Positions 18,042 through 28,312 of a stretch of 64,000 bases of DNA are shown here, piece after piece. Every line of letters begins with the position of its first letter. Position 1 is the stretch's first letter. The stretch comes from Leptospira andrefontaineae (lineage in GTDB: Bacteria; Spirochaetota; Leptospiria; Leptospirales; Leptospiraceae). Location of the stretch: NCBI RefSeq assembly GCF_004770105.1, contig NZ_RQEY01000010.1, positions 248,001 to 312,000 on the forward strand, in the 5' to 3' direction. The notes beneath the pieces were generated by a model. It had not been told where the DNA came from. It made no database searches and saw only the letters and a list, made by a program, of their open reading frames with translations. A program made the translations under genes and the position numbers.

Positions 18042-18962
18042 TTATTGATTACTTTTTGCGTTGGAAGCCATTTTTAAGTAATAACCATTAGTATCATACC
18101 AAGCTTGTCCCAGGTATAATGCGTTGGTTGCTTCTAAATGGTCCACACCTGTGGTAAGGATTCCGTAAGAAGGACCACCTTTCCAGGTTCCCCATCTTTG
18201 AGAATCATCAGGAACCACACCGTCATTCCATATACTTTGTCCATAGAATGGAGCTCCAATGGAACAAATAGGTGCAAGAAGTCCCATAGCAGGGTGTTGG
18301 ATAAGATCATTACCGATCATATAAGATCCGTAAGAGAAATACTTAACTCCGGACGCATTCGGGGTGTTCGCGTTAAAAGTAACTGCCCCACTCACTGTAA
18401 GAAGTTTTAATGCTGCAACAACGTTTTGGCTGGATTGTCCGTAAACTACTCCGACCAATGCATTAATAACAGTTCCTACATAAGGTAATGCCCAGCTTGG
18501 AATTACAGCTTCAATCACGCTTGCAACCGGACTTCCTTTATGAGGAGTGTTGATTGTGGTGAGAGTTGCTACTTTACTTGCAAAACTAAGATTCGAAACA
18601 AGATAACGAGCGTCCAATCCACCTTGTGAGTGTCCAAGAATATGAACTTTTCCGGTGTAATTATTTGCTGCCATTGCAGTTTGGATTGCTGTTTTTAACT
18701 GAGAAGCTCTTGCTGCTGAAGAGTTTGTAGCAGTTACAGTAGGAGTAAGAACAGTGGCTCCTTGAGATTGAAGATAAGCTGCGTTTCCGCCCCAATAATC
18801 AACAATACCAGTAGATTTACCCCAACCGAAAATACCATGAGTCAATACGATCGGATAAGCTCCAGCTAGAGGCTTACTTGAAGATCCTCCACCAGACGCG
18901 CTCACTGCTCCCGCTGCTAGGAATAGAACCCCAGCTACCATTAACTTTGCTCTTTTTAACAT
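18042..18962 (-). CDS. Secreted triacylglycerol lipase (family I, LipA-like)
   Basis: Hydrolyses long-chain acylglycerols outside the cell. A signal peptide (about 1-23) precedes a Gly/Ser stretch. The fold starts with YPIVLTHGIFGWG (oxyanion loop). The nucleophile is Ser112 in GHSQGG, with Asp247 in WNDGVVPDDS and His275 in GVDHLEA completing the triad. TTINTPHKGSPVAS after the nucleophile is typical of Pseudomonas/Burkholderia family I lipases. Those usually need the foldase Lif, and none is encoded in this window. AAGGAG lies just before the ATG, unusually close. A GAACGTTCG palindrome about 120 bases upstream may be an operator. Confidence 0.9.
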   Translation of the reverse strand: MLKRAKLMVAGVLFLAAGAVSASGGGSSSKPLAGAYPIVLTHGIFGWGKSTGIVDYWGGNAAYLQSQGATVLTPTVTATNSSAARASQLKTAIQTAMAANNYTGKVHILGHSQGGLDARYLVSNLSFASKVATLTTINTPHKGSPVASVIEAVIPSWALPYVGTVINALVGVVYGQSSQNVVAALKLLTVSGAVTFNANTPNASGVKYFSYGSYMIGNDLIQHPAMGLLAPICSIGAPFYGQSIWNDGVVPDDSQRWGTWKGGPSYGILTTGVDHLEATNALYLGQAWYDTNGYYLKMASNAKSNQ

Positions 18963-19321
18963 TCTCCTTAACCCTCTTCTTTTAAACTATTCTCTCTACG
19001 GATCTCACTTCCCGGGCTTTGCCTCTTTTGGAAGGAGTTCTTTTTATATATAACAAACAATCGATTTAAGTGTTTAATTTCGAACGTTCGCTATTTGAAC
19101 CTTTGTCCACCTCTTCTGTGTCTCCGGCTCACAAAGGTGATTATAGAACAGTGTTAAATTGTCAATTGAGAAAATAAGAGAATTATAAGTGTAAGCGAAA
19201 AAATAATCTTAAATCGATCGTTCAATCAAAAATAAAATAAAAGAATATTATCTTTTTAGAATATGTTTTATACCATTTGGTGTAGTAAAAACACTGTAGC
19301 GGTCGATACAAAGGTGAGAAT
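18963..19321. other. 359-base intergenic region upstream of the lipase
   Basis: No open reading frame with coding character is visible. The stretch is A/T-rich, with a TATATATAA tract at 19046-19053, the palindrome CGAACGTTCG at 19081-19090, and TCGATCGTTCAATC near 19213-19226. It probably holds the lipase promoter on the minus strand and the end of the Cys-rich lipoprotein transcript. Confidence 0.5.
19081..19090. promoter_or_regulatory. TetR-type operator-like palindrome upstream of the lipase
   Basis: CGAACGTTCG is a perfect ten-base palindrome. The same core GAACGTTCG occurs in the longer inverted repeat upstream of the acyl-CoA dehydrogenase gene at 40349-40368. Confidence 0.35.
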
Positions 19322-19792
19322 TTATCTAGAACACATGCTCTCAATCTGCTCAGAAAGTGATAAAGACTCTGTGCATCCCCAAGAACAAGAACAACCACTC
19401 TTGCTCCATACAGTAAGCTTCATGCTACAAAAACACCCGTAATCACAACTTGCAGGGCGACTCGCAAGTTTTTTGACTGGGGTTTCGTCCTTTAAAAAAA
19501 CAACAGATTCTCGGTTCGAGTTTGCCGACCAAAAGATCGGAATGGGACCGAAAATAAATCCATTCTTGTCATTAGAATAATCTTTTAGGTAATGTAAGGT
19601 ACAACTGCCCTTAGTTTCAATTCGTAAAGGCGGGTACACTGATACGGACTTTTGATAAGAATGAACATCACCGGCTTCAAATCGATGTTCTATATAGCCG
19701 TCTTTTGCAAAAGACATCAGTAACCCAAAACAATTAAACAGTGGAATTATTGTGAAAACGACTAGTAACCGATTCCAATAAATTAACTTCAT
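19322..19792 (-). CDS. Hypothetical Cys-rich lipoprotein
   Basis: I recognise no family. The signal ends IIPLFNC, a lipobox with Cys21. The mature part is about 135 residues. Its last 50 residues contain at least eight cysteines in close pairs (SCDYGCFCSM, SGCSCSWGC, SMCSR), suggesting a disulfide-bonded knob or metal site on the cell surface. The middle has a FGPIPIFWSANSN stretch between two strands. It lies between the lipase promoter region and the typA terminator, transcribed alone on the minus strand. Base composition is like its neighbours. Confidence 0.7.
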   Translation of the reverse strand: MKLIYWNRLLVVFTIIPLFNCFGLLMSFAKDGYIEHRFEAGDVHSYQKSVSVYPPLRIETKGSCTLHYLKDYSNDKNGFIFGPIPIFWSANSNRESVVFLKDETPVKKLASRPASCDYGCFCSMKLTVWSKSGCSCSWGCTESLSLSEQIESMCSR

Positions 19793-19850
19793 ACCAAGAC
19801 CTGAAAATCCAGTATCTTATTAATCCATTTGGAATGATGGAAAGGACAAT

Positions 19851-19878
19851 AAAAAAGCCCCAAATTGGGGCCTTTTTA
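19851..19878 (-). terminator. Terminator after typA
   Basis: GCCCC (19857-19861) pairs with GGGGC (19867-19871), flanked by A6 on the left and T5 on the right, so it can work on both strands. On the minus strand it follows the typA stop by about 35 bases. Confidence 0.75.
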
Positions 19879-19911
19879 TTATGAGGTTCGATAGGAAAAT
19901 CCTAAGAGCGA

Positions 19912-21726
19912 TTATTTGGCAGCGCGCTTTCTTGCGTTTGCATCCAAATGTCTTTTACGAAGACGCATACTCTGAGGAGTTACTTCCAGAAGTTCATCAT
20001 CGTCCAAGAATTCGATATTCTGTTCTAAGCTGAACTTGCGAGGAGGAACAAGTCTGATTGCCTCATCCGCTCCGGAAGATCTTACGTTAGTAAGCTTTTT
20101 CTCTTTTACAGGGTTCACTTCTAAGTCATTGTCGCGAGAGTGGATCCCGATGATCATTCCAGGGTATACAGGAGTTTGAGGATCGATCAGTAATTCTCCC
20201 CTTTCTTGGATTTTCCATAGAGCGTAACCTGTGGTTTCTCCGGAGTCCATAGAGATGAGTGCACCGTTCTTTCTTCCAGGAATTTCTCCCTTATAGTTGT
20301 CGAATCTAAGGAATCGGCTGGATGCCACTCCTTCTCCTTTGGTCTCAGTTACGAAGTAACCTCTGAATCCGATAATACCTCTTGTAGGAATTACGAATTC
20401 TACTCTGGTCATTCCGGACGGATGAGCATCCATCAATTGAAGCTCTCCCTTTCTACGGTTTAACTCTGCAATAATACTTCCTGTGAATTGGTCCGGTAAA
20501 TCCATTACGAGATACTCGTAAGGCTCCAGTTTTTCTCCGTTTTCTCCCTTCTTGATGATTACCTCAGGACGGGAAACTTGTAGTTCGAAACCTTCTCTTC
20601 TCATGGTTTCGATAAGTACGGAAAGATGTAATTCTCCTCGGCCTAAAACCTTGAAGCGGTCTTTATCCTCGGTTTCTTCCAAACGCATTGCTACGTTCGT
20701 TTCTAATTCTCTGTCCAGACGTTCGCGAATATTTCTGGTAGTTACAAACTTACCTTCCTTACTCGCAAAAGGAGAATTGTTTACCATAAAATACATGGAT
20801 ACAGTAGGCTCTTCTACTTCGATAGCAGGCATTGGAGCCGCTTTACCTGGCTCACAAACTGTATCTCCGATAAATACATCAGGCAGTCCTGCGATCGAAA
20901 CGATATCTCCAGCTTCTGCTTCATCGATCTCGTTTCTTTTGAGTCCTTCGAAGTTATAAAGTTTTGTTACCTTTAAAACTTGAGTTTCGTCCCTGCCATT
21001 TGGTTTAGGGGAAACTTGGATTACGCTCATTCCTTTTTGAAGTTTACCGTTATAGATCTTACCGATCGCAATACGACCTACATAATCATTATAATCCAAG
21101 GAAGTAACTTGGAACTGTAGAGGAGCTTCTATATTTGCTTTAACAGGAGGAACATGAGAAAGTACAGTATCTAAAAGTGGATCCAAATTAGTTCCAGGAG
21201 CATCTTCTAATTGGCTAACCGCCCAGCCTTGTTTTGCAGAAGCATAAACGATTGGAAAATCCAATTGTTCGTTTGTTGCTCCTAAATCGCTGAACAAGTC
21301 GAAAACCATATCGACTACAGCGTCAGGACGAGCTCCATCTCTATCGATCTTATTGATAACTAAAATAGGTCTATGTCCTAATTGTAAGGACTTTCCGAGT
21401 ACGAATCTGGTTTGAGGCATGGGTCCGTCGAATGCGTCTACAAGAAGAAGACAAGAATCCGCTGTGGAAAGAACTCGCTCCACTTCTCCTCCAAAGTCCG
21501 CGTGACCTGGGGTATCTACTACGTTGATTCGTGTTCCTTTATAAACAACTGCTGTGTTTTTGGCCTTGATCGTGATCCCTTTTTCTTTTTCGAGATCGTT
21601 ATGATCCATGATCCTTTCCCCATCTTCTTTTGCAGTAACTGCGCCTGTTTGGCGTAAAATACCGTCTAGAAGGGTTGTTTTACCGTGGTCAACGTGTGCG
21701 ATAATGGCGATATTGCGGATTTCCAT
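19912..21726 (-). CDS. typA: Ribosome-associated GTPase TypA/BipA
   Basis: A translational GTPase of the EF-G family, needed for ribosome assembly under cold or stress. G1 is [10 protein letters not shown] (10-19), followed by [13 protein letters not shown] (switch I), [12 protein letters not shown] (G3) and [11 protein letters not shown] (G4). The middle domain holds [15 protein letters not shown]. The C-terminal BipA domain has [14 protein letters not shown] and [18 protein letters not shown] and ends in a basic tail. Length of 604 is normal. It is probably monocistronic, with its own terminator. Confidence 0.97.
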   Translation of the reverse strand: MEIRNIAIIAHVDHGKTTLLDGILRQTGAVTAKEDGERIMDHNDLEKEKGITIKAKNTAVVYKGTRINVVDTPGHADFGGEVERVLSTADSCLLLVDAFDGPMPQTRFVLGKSLQLGHRPILVINKIDRDGARPDAVVDMVFDLFSDLGATNEQLDFPIVYASAKQGWAVSQLEDAPGTNLDPLLDTVLSHVPPVKANIEAPLQFQVTSLDYNDYVGRIAIGKIYNGKLQKGMSVIQVSPKPNGRDETQVLKVTKLYNFEGLKRNEIDEAEAGDIVSIAGLPDVFIGDTVCEPGKAAPMPAIEVEEPTVSMYFMVNNSPFASKEGKFVTTRNIRERLDRELETNVAMRLEETEDKDRFKVLGRGELHLSVLIETMRREGFELQVSRPEVIIKKGENGEKLEPYEYLVMDLPDQFTGSIIAELNRRKGELQLMDAHPSGMTRVEFVIPTRGIIGFRGYFVTETKGEGVASSRFLRFDNYKGEIPGRKNGALISMDSGETTGYALWKIQERGELLIDPQTPVYPGMIIGIHSRDNDLEVNPVKEKKLTNVRSSGADEAIRLVPPRKFSLEQNIEFLDDDELLEVTPQSMRLRKRHLDANARKRAAK

Positions 21727-21852
21727 GCTATGACCAAAATTTACGTAAGGGCCAGGGTGACAAGGTGGAATTTTAGGAAATTCTTTTCAAAGAGATGAAA
21801 AAGAACGCATCAAATCGCTATTAATAACCGGTTTTAAACGATCCGGCTATTC

Positions 21853-22710
21853 TTAATGTTCAGGCAATGGGATCCTTTCCGTCTCTCCGGGCACATGAGC
21901 AAACCGATCTTCTTTCCAATCCACTTTTGCTTGTTCAATCCTTTCCAAGGAACTGGATACAAAGTTCCAATACATATGCCTTGGTGTAGAAAGTGGGACC
22001 CCGCCTAAGAGTACAATTCGAGAAGTCTCTTCTGCTCTGAATTTTACGGCTCCACCTTTTGGATAGATAGCCATATCTCCAATGGAAACAATCTTTCCTT
22101 CTGCGTCAGCCTTACCTCTGGCAACATAAATGCCTGCTTCTTGTTCAGCCGGAACTGGCAGCTCTACTTCTGCGCCAGCCTCAACTTCTATATCAGCATA
22201 GAATAAAGGTGAATATACTTTAACAGGAGAAACTTCTCCCATGAAGGAACCGGCGATCAACCTGAGTTCCCAGCCTCCTCCGCTAACTATAGGCAATTCT
22301 TCTCTTTCATGATGGAAGAATTCAGGAGAAGTCTCTTCGAATTCTTTAGGAAGAGCCACCCAGGTTTGGATACCTTCTAAAATATTAAATTCAGGATCGA
22401 GTTTGGATCTTTCGCTATGTACGATCCCGGAACCTGCAGTCATCCAGTTCACTTCGAAGGGGCGGATATCTTCGACCTTTCCAATACTATCCCTATGAGT
22501 GATCACTCCATCGTATAGATAAGTGACTGTTGCAAGACCTATATGAGGATGAGGGCGAACTACAATTTCAGTTCCTGTCTTGATCGGGAGTGGACCCATA
22601 TGATCCAGAAAAACAAAAGGTCCCACATTTCTGGCTTCGATCTGTGGAAGTACCCTTCTTACAAAAAAACCGTCTCCCAAATCTTTTTTCTTAGCGATAA
22701 GATATCTCAT
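21853..22710 (-). CDS. Pirin family protein
   Basis: A bicupin of 285 residues. It starts [22 protein letters not shown] and contains [11 protein letters not shown], then [24 protein letters not shown] (metal-binding histidines), [15 protein letters not shown] (third His and the family signature) and [13 protein letters not shown]. Some pirins have quercetinase activity; others are redox cofactors of regulators. The ATG at 22710 is chosen over an in-frame start at 22851 because the upstream 47 residues do not resemble pirin and would overlap the rplU promoter region. TATACT lies just upstream of the ATG, so the message could be nearly leaderless. Confidence 0.9.
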   Translation of the reverse strand: MRYLIAKKKDLGDGFFVRRVLPQIEARNVGPFVFLDHMGPLPIKTGTEIVVRPHPHIGLATVTYLYDGVITHRDSIGKVEDIRPFEVNWMTAGSGIVHSERSKLDPEFNILEGIQTWVALPKEFEETSPEFFHHEREELPIVSGGGWELRLIAGSFMGEVSPVKVYSPLFYADIEVEAGAEVELPVPAEQEAGIYVARGKADAEGKIVSIGDMAIYPKGGAVKFRAEETSRIVLLGGVPLSTPRHMYWNFVSSSLERIEQAKVDWKEDRFAHVPGETERIPLPEH

Positions 22711-22887
22711 AATAGTATAGACTATTAGATCTGATTCCCAGAAATCTAAGCAAGATTTAAAACTCGAGTAACGGAAGGTTCTAGATGAAAGCCAATCTTC
22801 TTCCTTGCAAATCGTACCCCAAAACCCTTGACACCGGCTCGGACCGGTCAAAACTGGTCAAAACTCGAGAAAACTAGGCCAGTAATC

Positions 22888-23199
22888 ATGTTCGCGATCA
22901 TCTCTGTCGGCAACCGACAATTCAAAGTCACTCAGGATCTTGAATTCCTGACTGAAAAAACCGGTAAAAATGCTGGTGATACCTTCGATGCTAAGGTTCT
23001 ACTATTCGCTGAAAATAATAAGGTCCATATCGGATCCCCGGAACTTAAATCCGCTAAAGTCTCCCTGAAAGTATTGGAAGATGTAAAGGGAGAAAAAGTA
23101 AGAGGATACGTTTACAAAAAACGTAAAAACTCTCAAAGAACCTGGGGTCACAGACAACAACTGCAAAAAGTTAAGGTAGTTTCTCTTTCGGCAGTTTGA
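22888..23199 (+). CDS. rplU: 50S ribosomal protein L21
   Basis: L21 binds 23S rRNA in the large subunit. The 103-residue product runs [19 protein letters not shown] to the signature [21 protein letters not shown], the rRNA-binding C-terminus. The start at ATG 22888 gives the standard N-terminus; an in-frame earlier start would add 20 non-conserved residues. Upstream, a perfect TTGACA (22828-22833) is followed 17 bases later by only a poor -10, and GGTCAAAACT is repeated twice in tandem. It begins the rplU-prp-rpmA operon. Confidence 0.97.
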   Translation: MFAIISVGNRQFKVTQDLEFLTEKTGKNAGDTFDAKVLLFAENNKVHIGSPELKSAKVSLKVLEDVKGEKVRGYVYKKRKNSQRTWGHRQQLQKVKVVSLSAV

Positions 23200-23516
23200 T
23201 CCGGATTAAGATACTCCGAAAAGGAGAAGAAATCCTAGGTTTGGAATCCTCCGGGCATGCTTCTAAGATGCACGGATCCAAAGGACAAAATCTTCTCTGC
23301 GCCGCTGTCGGAGTACTCATCCAAACCCTTTACCTGCATTTAAGCAAGGAAGGTTTGGCAGAAGAAGCGGTGATCGGAGACGGACTCTTGGACTTCAAGA
23401 TCGTCTCCGGAAAAAAGACTGATCCAATTGTTCATACGAGTTTCGATCTCGTCGCAAGTGGACTAGTCAACTTGAAGGAACAATATCCTTCAGAAATTGA
23501 ACTCATAGGAGAATAA
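23196..23516 (+). CDS. prp: Ribosomal-processing cysteine protease Prp
   Basis: Prp in Firmicutes removes an N-terminal extension from ribosomal protein L27. The catalytic pair is visible as His21 in SSGHAS and Cys35 in NLLCAAVG, with the family start [21 protein letters not shown]. Length of 106 residues is normal. The start codon is TTG, overlapping the rplU stop as TTGA, so translation is coupled. The gene sits between rplU and rpmA as in other bacteria. The adjacent L27 has no extension to cleave, so the substrate here is unclear. Confidence 0.88.
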   Translation: MIRIKILRKGEEILGLESSGHASKMHGSKGQNLLCAAVGVLIQTLYLHLSKEGLAEEAVIGDGLLDFKIVSGKKTDPIVHTSFDLVASGLVNLKEQYPSEIELIGE

Positions 23517-23518
23517 AC

Positions 23519-23773
23519 ATGGCACATAAGAAAGGTGGCGGTTCATCCAAAAACGGACGCGATTCCCAATCCAAACGTCTTGGTGTAAAACGTTTCGGTG
23601 GAGAACTGGTTTTAGCTGGTAATATTCTCGTTCGCCAAAGAGGAACTAGATTAAACGCCGGAAAGAACGTAGGTGTAGGTAAAGATCATACACTTTACTC
23701 TCTTGTCGAAGGTCACGTTAAATTTGAGCAAGTTTCCAAAACTAAAGTTCAAGTTTCCGTTTACCCGAAATAA
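23519..23773 (+). CDS. rpmA: 50S ribosomal protein L27
   Basis: L27 reaches the peptidyl transferase centre with its N-terminus. The product is [20 protein letters not shown] followed by [23 protein letters not shown], fully conserved. It begins directly at the mature sequence; an in-frame TGA at 23498-23500 and no start codon between it and the ATG exclude a longer, cleavable form. GGAGA lies 7-8 bases upstream. It is three bases downstream of prp. Length 84 residues. Confidence 0.97.
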   Translation: MAHKKGGGSSKNGRDSQSKRLGVKRFGGELVLAGNILVRQRGTRLNAGKNVGVGKDHTLYSLVEGHVKFEQVSKTKVQVSVYPK

Positions 23774-23802
23774 GCATTAGATCTCAGATTTAGTGCGTGG
23801 AA

Positions 23803-23854
23803 AAAGAAAGGCCTTCCGGGGATTTTTTCCTCGAGCCTTTCTTTTTTTATTTTA
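23803..23854 (+). terminator. Terminator after rpmA
   Basis: AAAGAAAGGC (23803-23812) pairs with GCCTTTCTTT (about 23835-23844), with further pairing inside the stem, and is followed by Ts. It lies between rpmA and obg, so it either ends the ribosomal operon or partly attenuates entry into obg. Confidence 0.8.
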
Positions 23855-23869
23855 GGGCCCTAATCCAAC

Positions 23870-24919
23870 ATGGAAAAGTTTTTAGATGAAGTACTGATCG
23901 AAGTTACCGCCGGACATGGTGGAGCCGGATCCATGCATTTCAGAAGAGAGAAGTATGTGGAATTCGGAGGACCTGATGGTGGTGACGGAGGAATTGGCGG
24001 TAATATCATCATACGCGCCAACCTTTCCATGGTTACCCTAGATCGTTATCTTACTAAAAGAAGATTTAGAGCCCAGGATGGATTTCCTGGAGAAGGTAAC
24101 GAAAGATCCGGTAAAAAGGGAGAAGATCTAATCCTTTTTGTTCCACTCGGAACCCAAGTCTTCGACGAAGAAAGTGGAGAACTACTTTACGATTTCGTAA
24201 AAGACGACGGAGAATTCCAAGTTGTCAAAGGTGGAAGAGGAGGAAAAGGGAATACCCATTTCAAATCTTCTACCCACCAAACTCCTAAATTTTCTCAACC
24301 TGGAGAAGATGGAGAATATAAACATCTACGTCTCAGCCTAAAACTTTTGGCAGATGTTGGAATTGTAGGACTTCCGAATGCAGGAAAGTCTACCCTACTT
24401 TCTAAAATTACGGAAGCACACCCTAAGATTGCAGGATATGCATTCACTACACTTTCTCCCAACCTAGGTGTGGTTAAAAGAAAGGGAGATATTTACCGTT
24501 ATACATTAGCAGATATTCCCGGGATTGTAGAAGGTGCGAGTAAAGGAATAGGCCTTGGACTTTCTTTTTTAAGACATATAGAACGGGTAAAAGGTATATT
24601 ATACGTTTTTGATGCAGCAGCTCTGGACATTAAGGAGGATTTCAAAATGCTTCAATCAGAATTGAGATCTTATAATCCGGAACTTCTGAACCGACCGCAT
24701 TTGATCGTTTTAAATAAAATAGATATCTGGGAAGACCAGAGTTTTACGGAAGAACTACTTAAATCTGTTTCTTCTTTGGGAAGGGTAATCCCTATCTCAG
24801 CGCAGGAAGAACTTAATTTAGAAGAATTACTTTCCGTAATGGATTCCACTTTCTTCCAAAAAGAATTGGAAGAACTACATTTGAACGAAGAAGAACATCG
24901 GGAAAATTCAGATGAATAG
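23870..24919 (+). CDS. obg: Obg family GTPase
   Basis: Essential GTPase in 50S assembly and stress signalling. The Gly-rich Obg fold covers about 1-158 ([24 protein letters not shown]). The G domain starts with GLPNAGKST (167-175), then [11 protein letters not shown] (switch), [11 protein letters not shown] (G3) and LNKIDIWED (G4). It ends after the G domain without the extra C-terminal OCT domain of Bacillus Obg. It overlaps proB by 8 bases. A terminator lies 16 bases upstream of the start, so it may have its own promoter, which I cannot identify. Confidence 0.96.
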   Translation: MEKFLDEVLIEVTAGHGGAGSMHFRREKYVEFGGPDGGDGGIGGNIIIRANLSMVTLDRYLTKRRFRAQDGFPGEGNERSGKKGEDLILFVPLGTQVFDEESGELLYDFVKDDGEFQVVKGGRGGKGNTHFKSSTHQTPKFSQPGEDGEYKHLRLSLKLLADVGIVGLPNAGKSTLLSKITEAHPKIAGYAFTTLSPNLGVVKRKGDIYRYTLADIPGIVEGASKGIGLGLSFLRHIERVKGILYVFDAAALDIKEDFKMLQSELRSYNPELLNRPHLIVLNKIDIWEDQSFTEELLKSVSSLGRVIPISAQEELNLEELLSVMDSTFFQKELEELHLNEEEHRENSDE

Positions 24920-25772
24920 AAATGATCTGAACGAGAGAATTAAAACATCCAATAAAATAGTAATTAAGATAGGTTCCGCAAGACTTTCAGGCTCAGAAGA
25001 GGAAGTGAATGATTTCCTTTTCAGTCTGGTTTCGGACATACGTCATCTAAGAGATCTTGGAAAACAAGTAATCCTAGTTTCCTCCGGAGCGATCGCAAGA
25101 GGAAGAAAACTTTTATCCTCACTTTCCCACCCCACAGAAGCCGGAGAATCTCTCCCCGAAAAGCAAGCTCTGGCAGCCATGGGCCAAAATCGCCTGGTGA
25201 ACTTATACGATAGTTTTTTTTCTAAAGTAAATCTTCCGATCGCTCAAATACTCTTCGGAGTTTTGGACATGGAAAATCCGGAAGGATTCAAAAATCTGAA
25301 AAATACATTCGGACAACTTTTGGATTGGGGCATTCTACCGATCGTAAACGAGAACGATTCAGTCGCCACAGAAGAAGTAAAATTCGGAGATAACGACGTT
25401 CTTTCCGCTATCGTAAGTCTAATCGTAGAAGCAGATCTTCTGATCATACTCACAGGTGTAGAAGGTTTTCTGAAAAACGGTAAACTTCTACCCTTCTTGG
25501 AAGAAGTAGGAAAATCCGAACTTTCTCAAGCGGGAGGCCCAAGTGGCCCAGGCACCGGGGGAATGTATACCAAACTCAAGGCAGCTTCTATCTCCAGCGA
25601 GGGTGGAATTCCATGCGGGATCATAGATGGGAATCGTAAAAATTGCGTGCGTGAGTTTATAGAAAAGAATACACTCGGGACATTGGTTGTCTCTAACGGT
25701 ACGAAGAAAAACTTTACGGAGGATGAAATTAAATCCATTCTCCGTGCCAAACGTAACGGAGGTCAGGAATGA
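24912..25772 (+). CDS. proB: Glutamate 5-kinase, short form without PUA domain
   Basis: Phosphorylates glutamate in the first step of proline synthesis. The amino acid kinase fold is complete: [11 protein letters not shown] (ATP loop), [38 protein letters not shown] and [14 protein letters not shown]. The protein stops at 286 residues; E. coli ProB is 367 with a C-terminal PUA domain, which is missing here, as in several other bacteria. Feedback inhibition by proline may still occur at the kinase domain. It overlaps obg by 8 bases and proA by 4 (ATGA), so the three are coupled. Confidence 0.95.
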   Translation: MNRNDLNERIKTSNKIVIKIGSARLSGSEEEVNDFLFSLVSDIRHLRDLGKQVILVSSGAIARGRKLLSSLSHPTEAGESLPEKQALAAMGQNRLVNLYDSFFSKVNLPIAQILFGVLDMENPEGFKNLKNTFGQLLDWGILPIVNENDSVATEEVKFGDNDVLSAIVSLIVEADLLIILTGVEGFLKNGKLLPFLEEVGKSELSQAGGPSGPGTGGMYTKLKAASISSEGGIPCGIIDGNRKNCVREFIEKNTLGTLVVSNGTKKNFTEDEIKSILRAKRNGGQE

Positions 25773-27031
25773 TCCAAAGATCCGCAGAATCCATCTACGT
25801 GGATGAACTTTGTAAATCCGCAAAAGATGCTTATAGACAAATTAGGTCCATTCATACTTCCAAAAAGAATAAGGTTTTGGAAAAGCTTGCAGCCGCTTTA
25901 GTTTCCAGAAAATCCGAAATTTTAAAAGAGAATATTAAGGATCTGGAAGCAGGAAAATCAAAAGGATTATCCTCCGCACTTTTAGATAGATTGACTCTGG
26001 ATGAAAAAAGGATCCAAAGCCTAGCTAACGCAGTTTTAGAAATTAAGGCTCTTCCTGATCCAGTAGGAGAAACTGTAAGAGGAACTACTCTTCCGAATGG
26101 AATACGTTTAAATACAAAAAGAGTACCATTGGGCGTGGTCATGGTCATCTATGAATCCAGACCGAATGTTACGATCGATGTGGGTGCGTTATCTTTTAAA
26201 TCCGGGAACGCATGTATCTTAAGAGGCGGTTCCGAAGCAATTCACTCTAATACGATACTTGCTAAAATTTTCCAAGACTGTTTAAAAGAAGAAGGTTTGT
26301 CTCCGAATGCTGTCACCTTCGTAGATAGAACGGAAAGAGAATATATGATCCCTTTCCTAAAACAAACTTCTTATATTGATATAGTAGTTCCTAGAGGCGG
26401 AGAAGGTCTCATCCGTTTTGTTTCCGAAAACTCTCTTATCCCTGTGGTGAAACATGATAAGGGAGTGGTGAATCTTTATATAGATAAGTCTGCAGATCCT
26501 AAAAAAGTCTTACCGATCGCAGTCAATTCCAAGGTACAAAGACCTGGAGTTTGTAATGCTGCGGAAAACTTAATTATACATTCCGAATATCCTTATACCA
26601 AAGAATTATTGGAAGAACTCGCATCTAAAGGAGTACAACTTCTTTTGGATCCAAGATCTCTCGCGATTTTTCCCAAAGGCCAACCGGTTAAGGAAGAAGA
26701 TTACTTAGAAGAATTTTTAGATCTAAGATTTTCCGTCAAAACAGTGGATAAGATAGACGAAGCGATCGAATTCATAGAAGCAACTAGCTCCGGTCATACG
26801 GAAGCGATTGTGACTGAAGATGTAAGTGCTGCGAACTTTTTTAGTCGTTCCTTGGATTCAGCTGCGATCTTTGTGAATATCTCCACTCGTTTTCATGATG
26901 GAGGAGAATTCGGACTCGGAGCAGAAGTTGGAATTTCCACAGGGAAATTACATGTAAGAGGTCCGATGGGTCTTGTACATCTTACAACAACTACTACTTA
27001 TGCGGAAGGAGAAGGACAGGTCCGAGGATAA
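25769..27031 (+). CDS. proA: Gamma-glutamyl phosphate reductase
   Basis: Reduces glutamyl phosphate to the semialdehyde with NADPH. The aldehyde-dehydrogenase-like fold is recognisable from [43 protein letters not shown] and the catalytic cysteine in [11 protein letters not shown] (about residue 261). The end reads [26 protein letters not shown], the family C-terminus. Length of 420 is normal. It starts with ATG overlapping the proB stop and is followed by nadD. Confidence 0.97.
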   Translation: MIQRSAESIYVDELCKSAKDAYRQIRSIHTSKKNKVLEKLAAALVSRKSEILKENIKDLEAGKSKGLSSALLDRLTLDEKRIQSLANAVLEIKALPDPVGETVRGTTLPNGIRLNTKRVPLGVVMVIYESRPNVTIDVGALSFKSGNACILRGGSEAIHSNTILAKIFQDCLKEEGLSPNAVTFVDRTEREYMIPFLKQTSYIDIVVPRGGEGLIRFVSENSLIPVVKHDKGVVNLYIDKSADPKKVLPIAVNSKVQRPGVCNAAENLIIHSEYPYTKELLEELASKGVQLLLDPRSLAIFPKGQPVKEEDYLEEFLDLRFSVKTVDKIDEAIEFIEATSSGHTEAIVTEDVSAANFFSRSLDSAAIFVNISTRFHDGGEFGLGAEVGISTGKLHVRGPMGLVHLTTTTTYAEGEGQVRG

Positions 27032-27047
27032 GGGACCTTCTACTTAC

Positions 27048-27656
27048 ATGAGCTCTTCCGGTCTGGTCGGAGTTTTTGGCGGGAGTTTTGATCCTCCTCA
27101 TCTAGGCCATGCAGAAGTGGTATCCAGCTTTTGGGAGAATTTTCCGAATGCGGGGGAACTTCTAATCGTCCCAAACCATACATCTCCGTGGAAACAGAAT
27201 AAAAAGACTCCTCCTGAGCTGATCCTAAATCTTGTCCAAGTTCAGTTTAAAAACTTTCCAAATACAAAGGTTTGGGACTGGGAAATCAAAAGAGAAACTC
27301 CTAGTTATACGGAAGAAACTATTTTAGAACTTTTGAAAGTAAGACCAAATGCTGGGCTTGCACTTCTAATCGGTGAAGATAATTATTCCGAATTTCATAA
27401 GTGGAAAAACTGGGAGAATATATTAAATAAGGTCTATTCTCTCTTGGTCTTTAGAAGATTTTCGGAATCCATTCCCCAAAATAAAAACCTGCAAGAATTC
27501 CAAAATAAGATCGTATTTTTACAAAATCGGATCATAGAAGCAGCTTCTGTAGATTTAAGGGAAGAACTTCCTAAATGTATTTTGGATAATAGGAAACCGA
27601 TTGCTTTGTCGGATGAAGTGTGGGATATCATACTTAAGAATAGATCTTACACTTGA
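27048..27656 (+). CDS. nadD: Nicotinate-nucleotide adenylyltransferase
   Basis: Forms deamido-NAD from nicotinate mononucleotide and ATP. The nucleotidyl transferase motif VFGGSFDPPHLGH lies at about residues 8-20, followed by VPNHTSPWKQ, LLIGEDNYSEFHKWKNWENIL and near the end SSTxLRE-type AASVDLREELP, where the usual Ile-Ser-Ser-Thr is changed to AASVD. The ATG at 27048 is preferred; an earlier in-frame start at 26973 would overlap proA by 59 bases and has no family similarity. TTGA overlaps the start of the next gene. Confidence 0.93.
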   Translation: MSSSGLVGVFGGSFDPPHLGHAEVVSSFWENFPNAGELLIVPNHTSPWKQNKKTPPELILNLVQVQFKNFPNTKVWDWEIKRETPSYTEETILELLKVRPNAGLALLIGEDNYSEFHKWKNWENILNKVYSLLVFRRFSESIPQNKNLQEFQNKIVFLQNRIIEAASVDLREELPKCILDNRKPIALSDEVWDIILKNRSYT

Positions 27657-28270
27657 GACCACTTCGTCCGAATCAGATGCTTCCGAACACTACTCCAGAA
27701 CAGATAAAATATTTTACTGATATTGTTCCAAACGAGATTACTAAGACCCGCTGGGAACATAGTCTTCGTGTGGCCGAAATCGCAGAAGAACTAGCAAACA
27801 TCCATTCTCCTAATGAAACAAAGGAAGCATATTTAGCAGGTGTGGTTCACGATATCACCAAACAGAAAACAAAAGAATTCCATTTGGAACTTTTCGCAAA
27901 ATTAGGAGACTCTGAGTCTCCTAAACTTCCGGAAGCTGCCTGGCATTCTAGATCCGCTGCTCATTATCTGGAAACGGAATATGGTTTAAAAACAAGATCA
28001 GTTTTAGATGCAGTAAAACACCATACACTCGGTGGAGACGATTTGAATCTATTGGATTATATCTTATATGCGGCCGACTTTTTAGGTTCCGAGTTTGCAG
28101 AAAGGCAAAAGGAATATTCGGAATGGAGGAGCAAGGCCAAGGAAAATCTATACTCTGCCGTTTTGAATAAGGCGGTCCATACAATGCAGGACCTTTTGTA
28201 TCATAAGAGAGAAATCCATAAAAGAACCATCTCCATGTATCATTTCGCCTTGGGAAAATTATCCAATTGA
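27653..28270 (+). CDS. yqeK: HD-domain hydrolase YqeK (diadenosine tetraphosphatase family)
   Basis: YqeK proteins hydrolyse Ap4A symmetrically. The HD pattern is present: HSLRVAEIAEELA (first His), AGVVHDITKQ (the HD pair), AAWHSRSAAHYLE (next His) and VKHHTLGGDDLNLLDYILYAADFL (final His and Asp). The start is most likely the TTG at 27653, sharing TTGA with the nadD stop; an ATG eight codons later is the alternative. nadD-yqeK-LytR-rsfS is a common gene order. Length 205. Confidence 0.9.
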   Translation: MRPLRPNQMLPNTTPEQIKYFTDIVPNEITKTRWEHSLRVAEIAEELANIHSPNETKEAYLAGVVHDITKQKTKEFHLELFAKLGDSESPKLPEAAWHSRSAAHYLETEYGLKTRSVLDAVKHHTLGGDDLNLLDYILYAADFLGSEFAERQKEYSEWRSKAKENLYSAVLNKAVHTMQDLLYHKREIHKRTISMYHFALGKLSN

Positions 28271-28312
28271 CAGGGTTATTTTTTCTTTCTGAATGGAATC
28301 CGAGGCTTTGAT

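Noticed and set aside
22711..22851. Longer pirin start
   Set aside because: Would overlap the rplU promoter region and adds 47 residues unlike the pirin family.
22850..22870. Tandem GGTCAAAACT upstream of rplU as an operator
   Set aside because: Only two ten-base copies without dyad symmetry; could be chance, so kept only as a remark under rplU.
22828..22887. Longer L21 start
   Set aside because: The added 20 residues are not part of L21, and the stretch contains a -35-like TTGACA.
26973..27047. Longer nadD start
   Set aside because: Overlaps proA by 59 bases and adds 25 residues unlike any nucleotidyltransferase; the ATG at 27048 gives the standard N-terminus.
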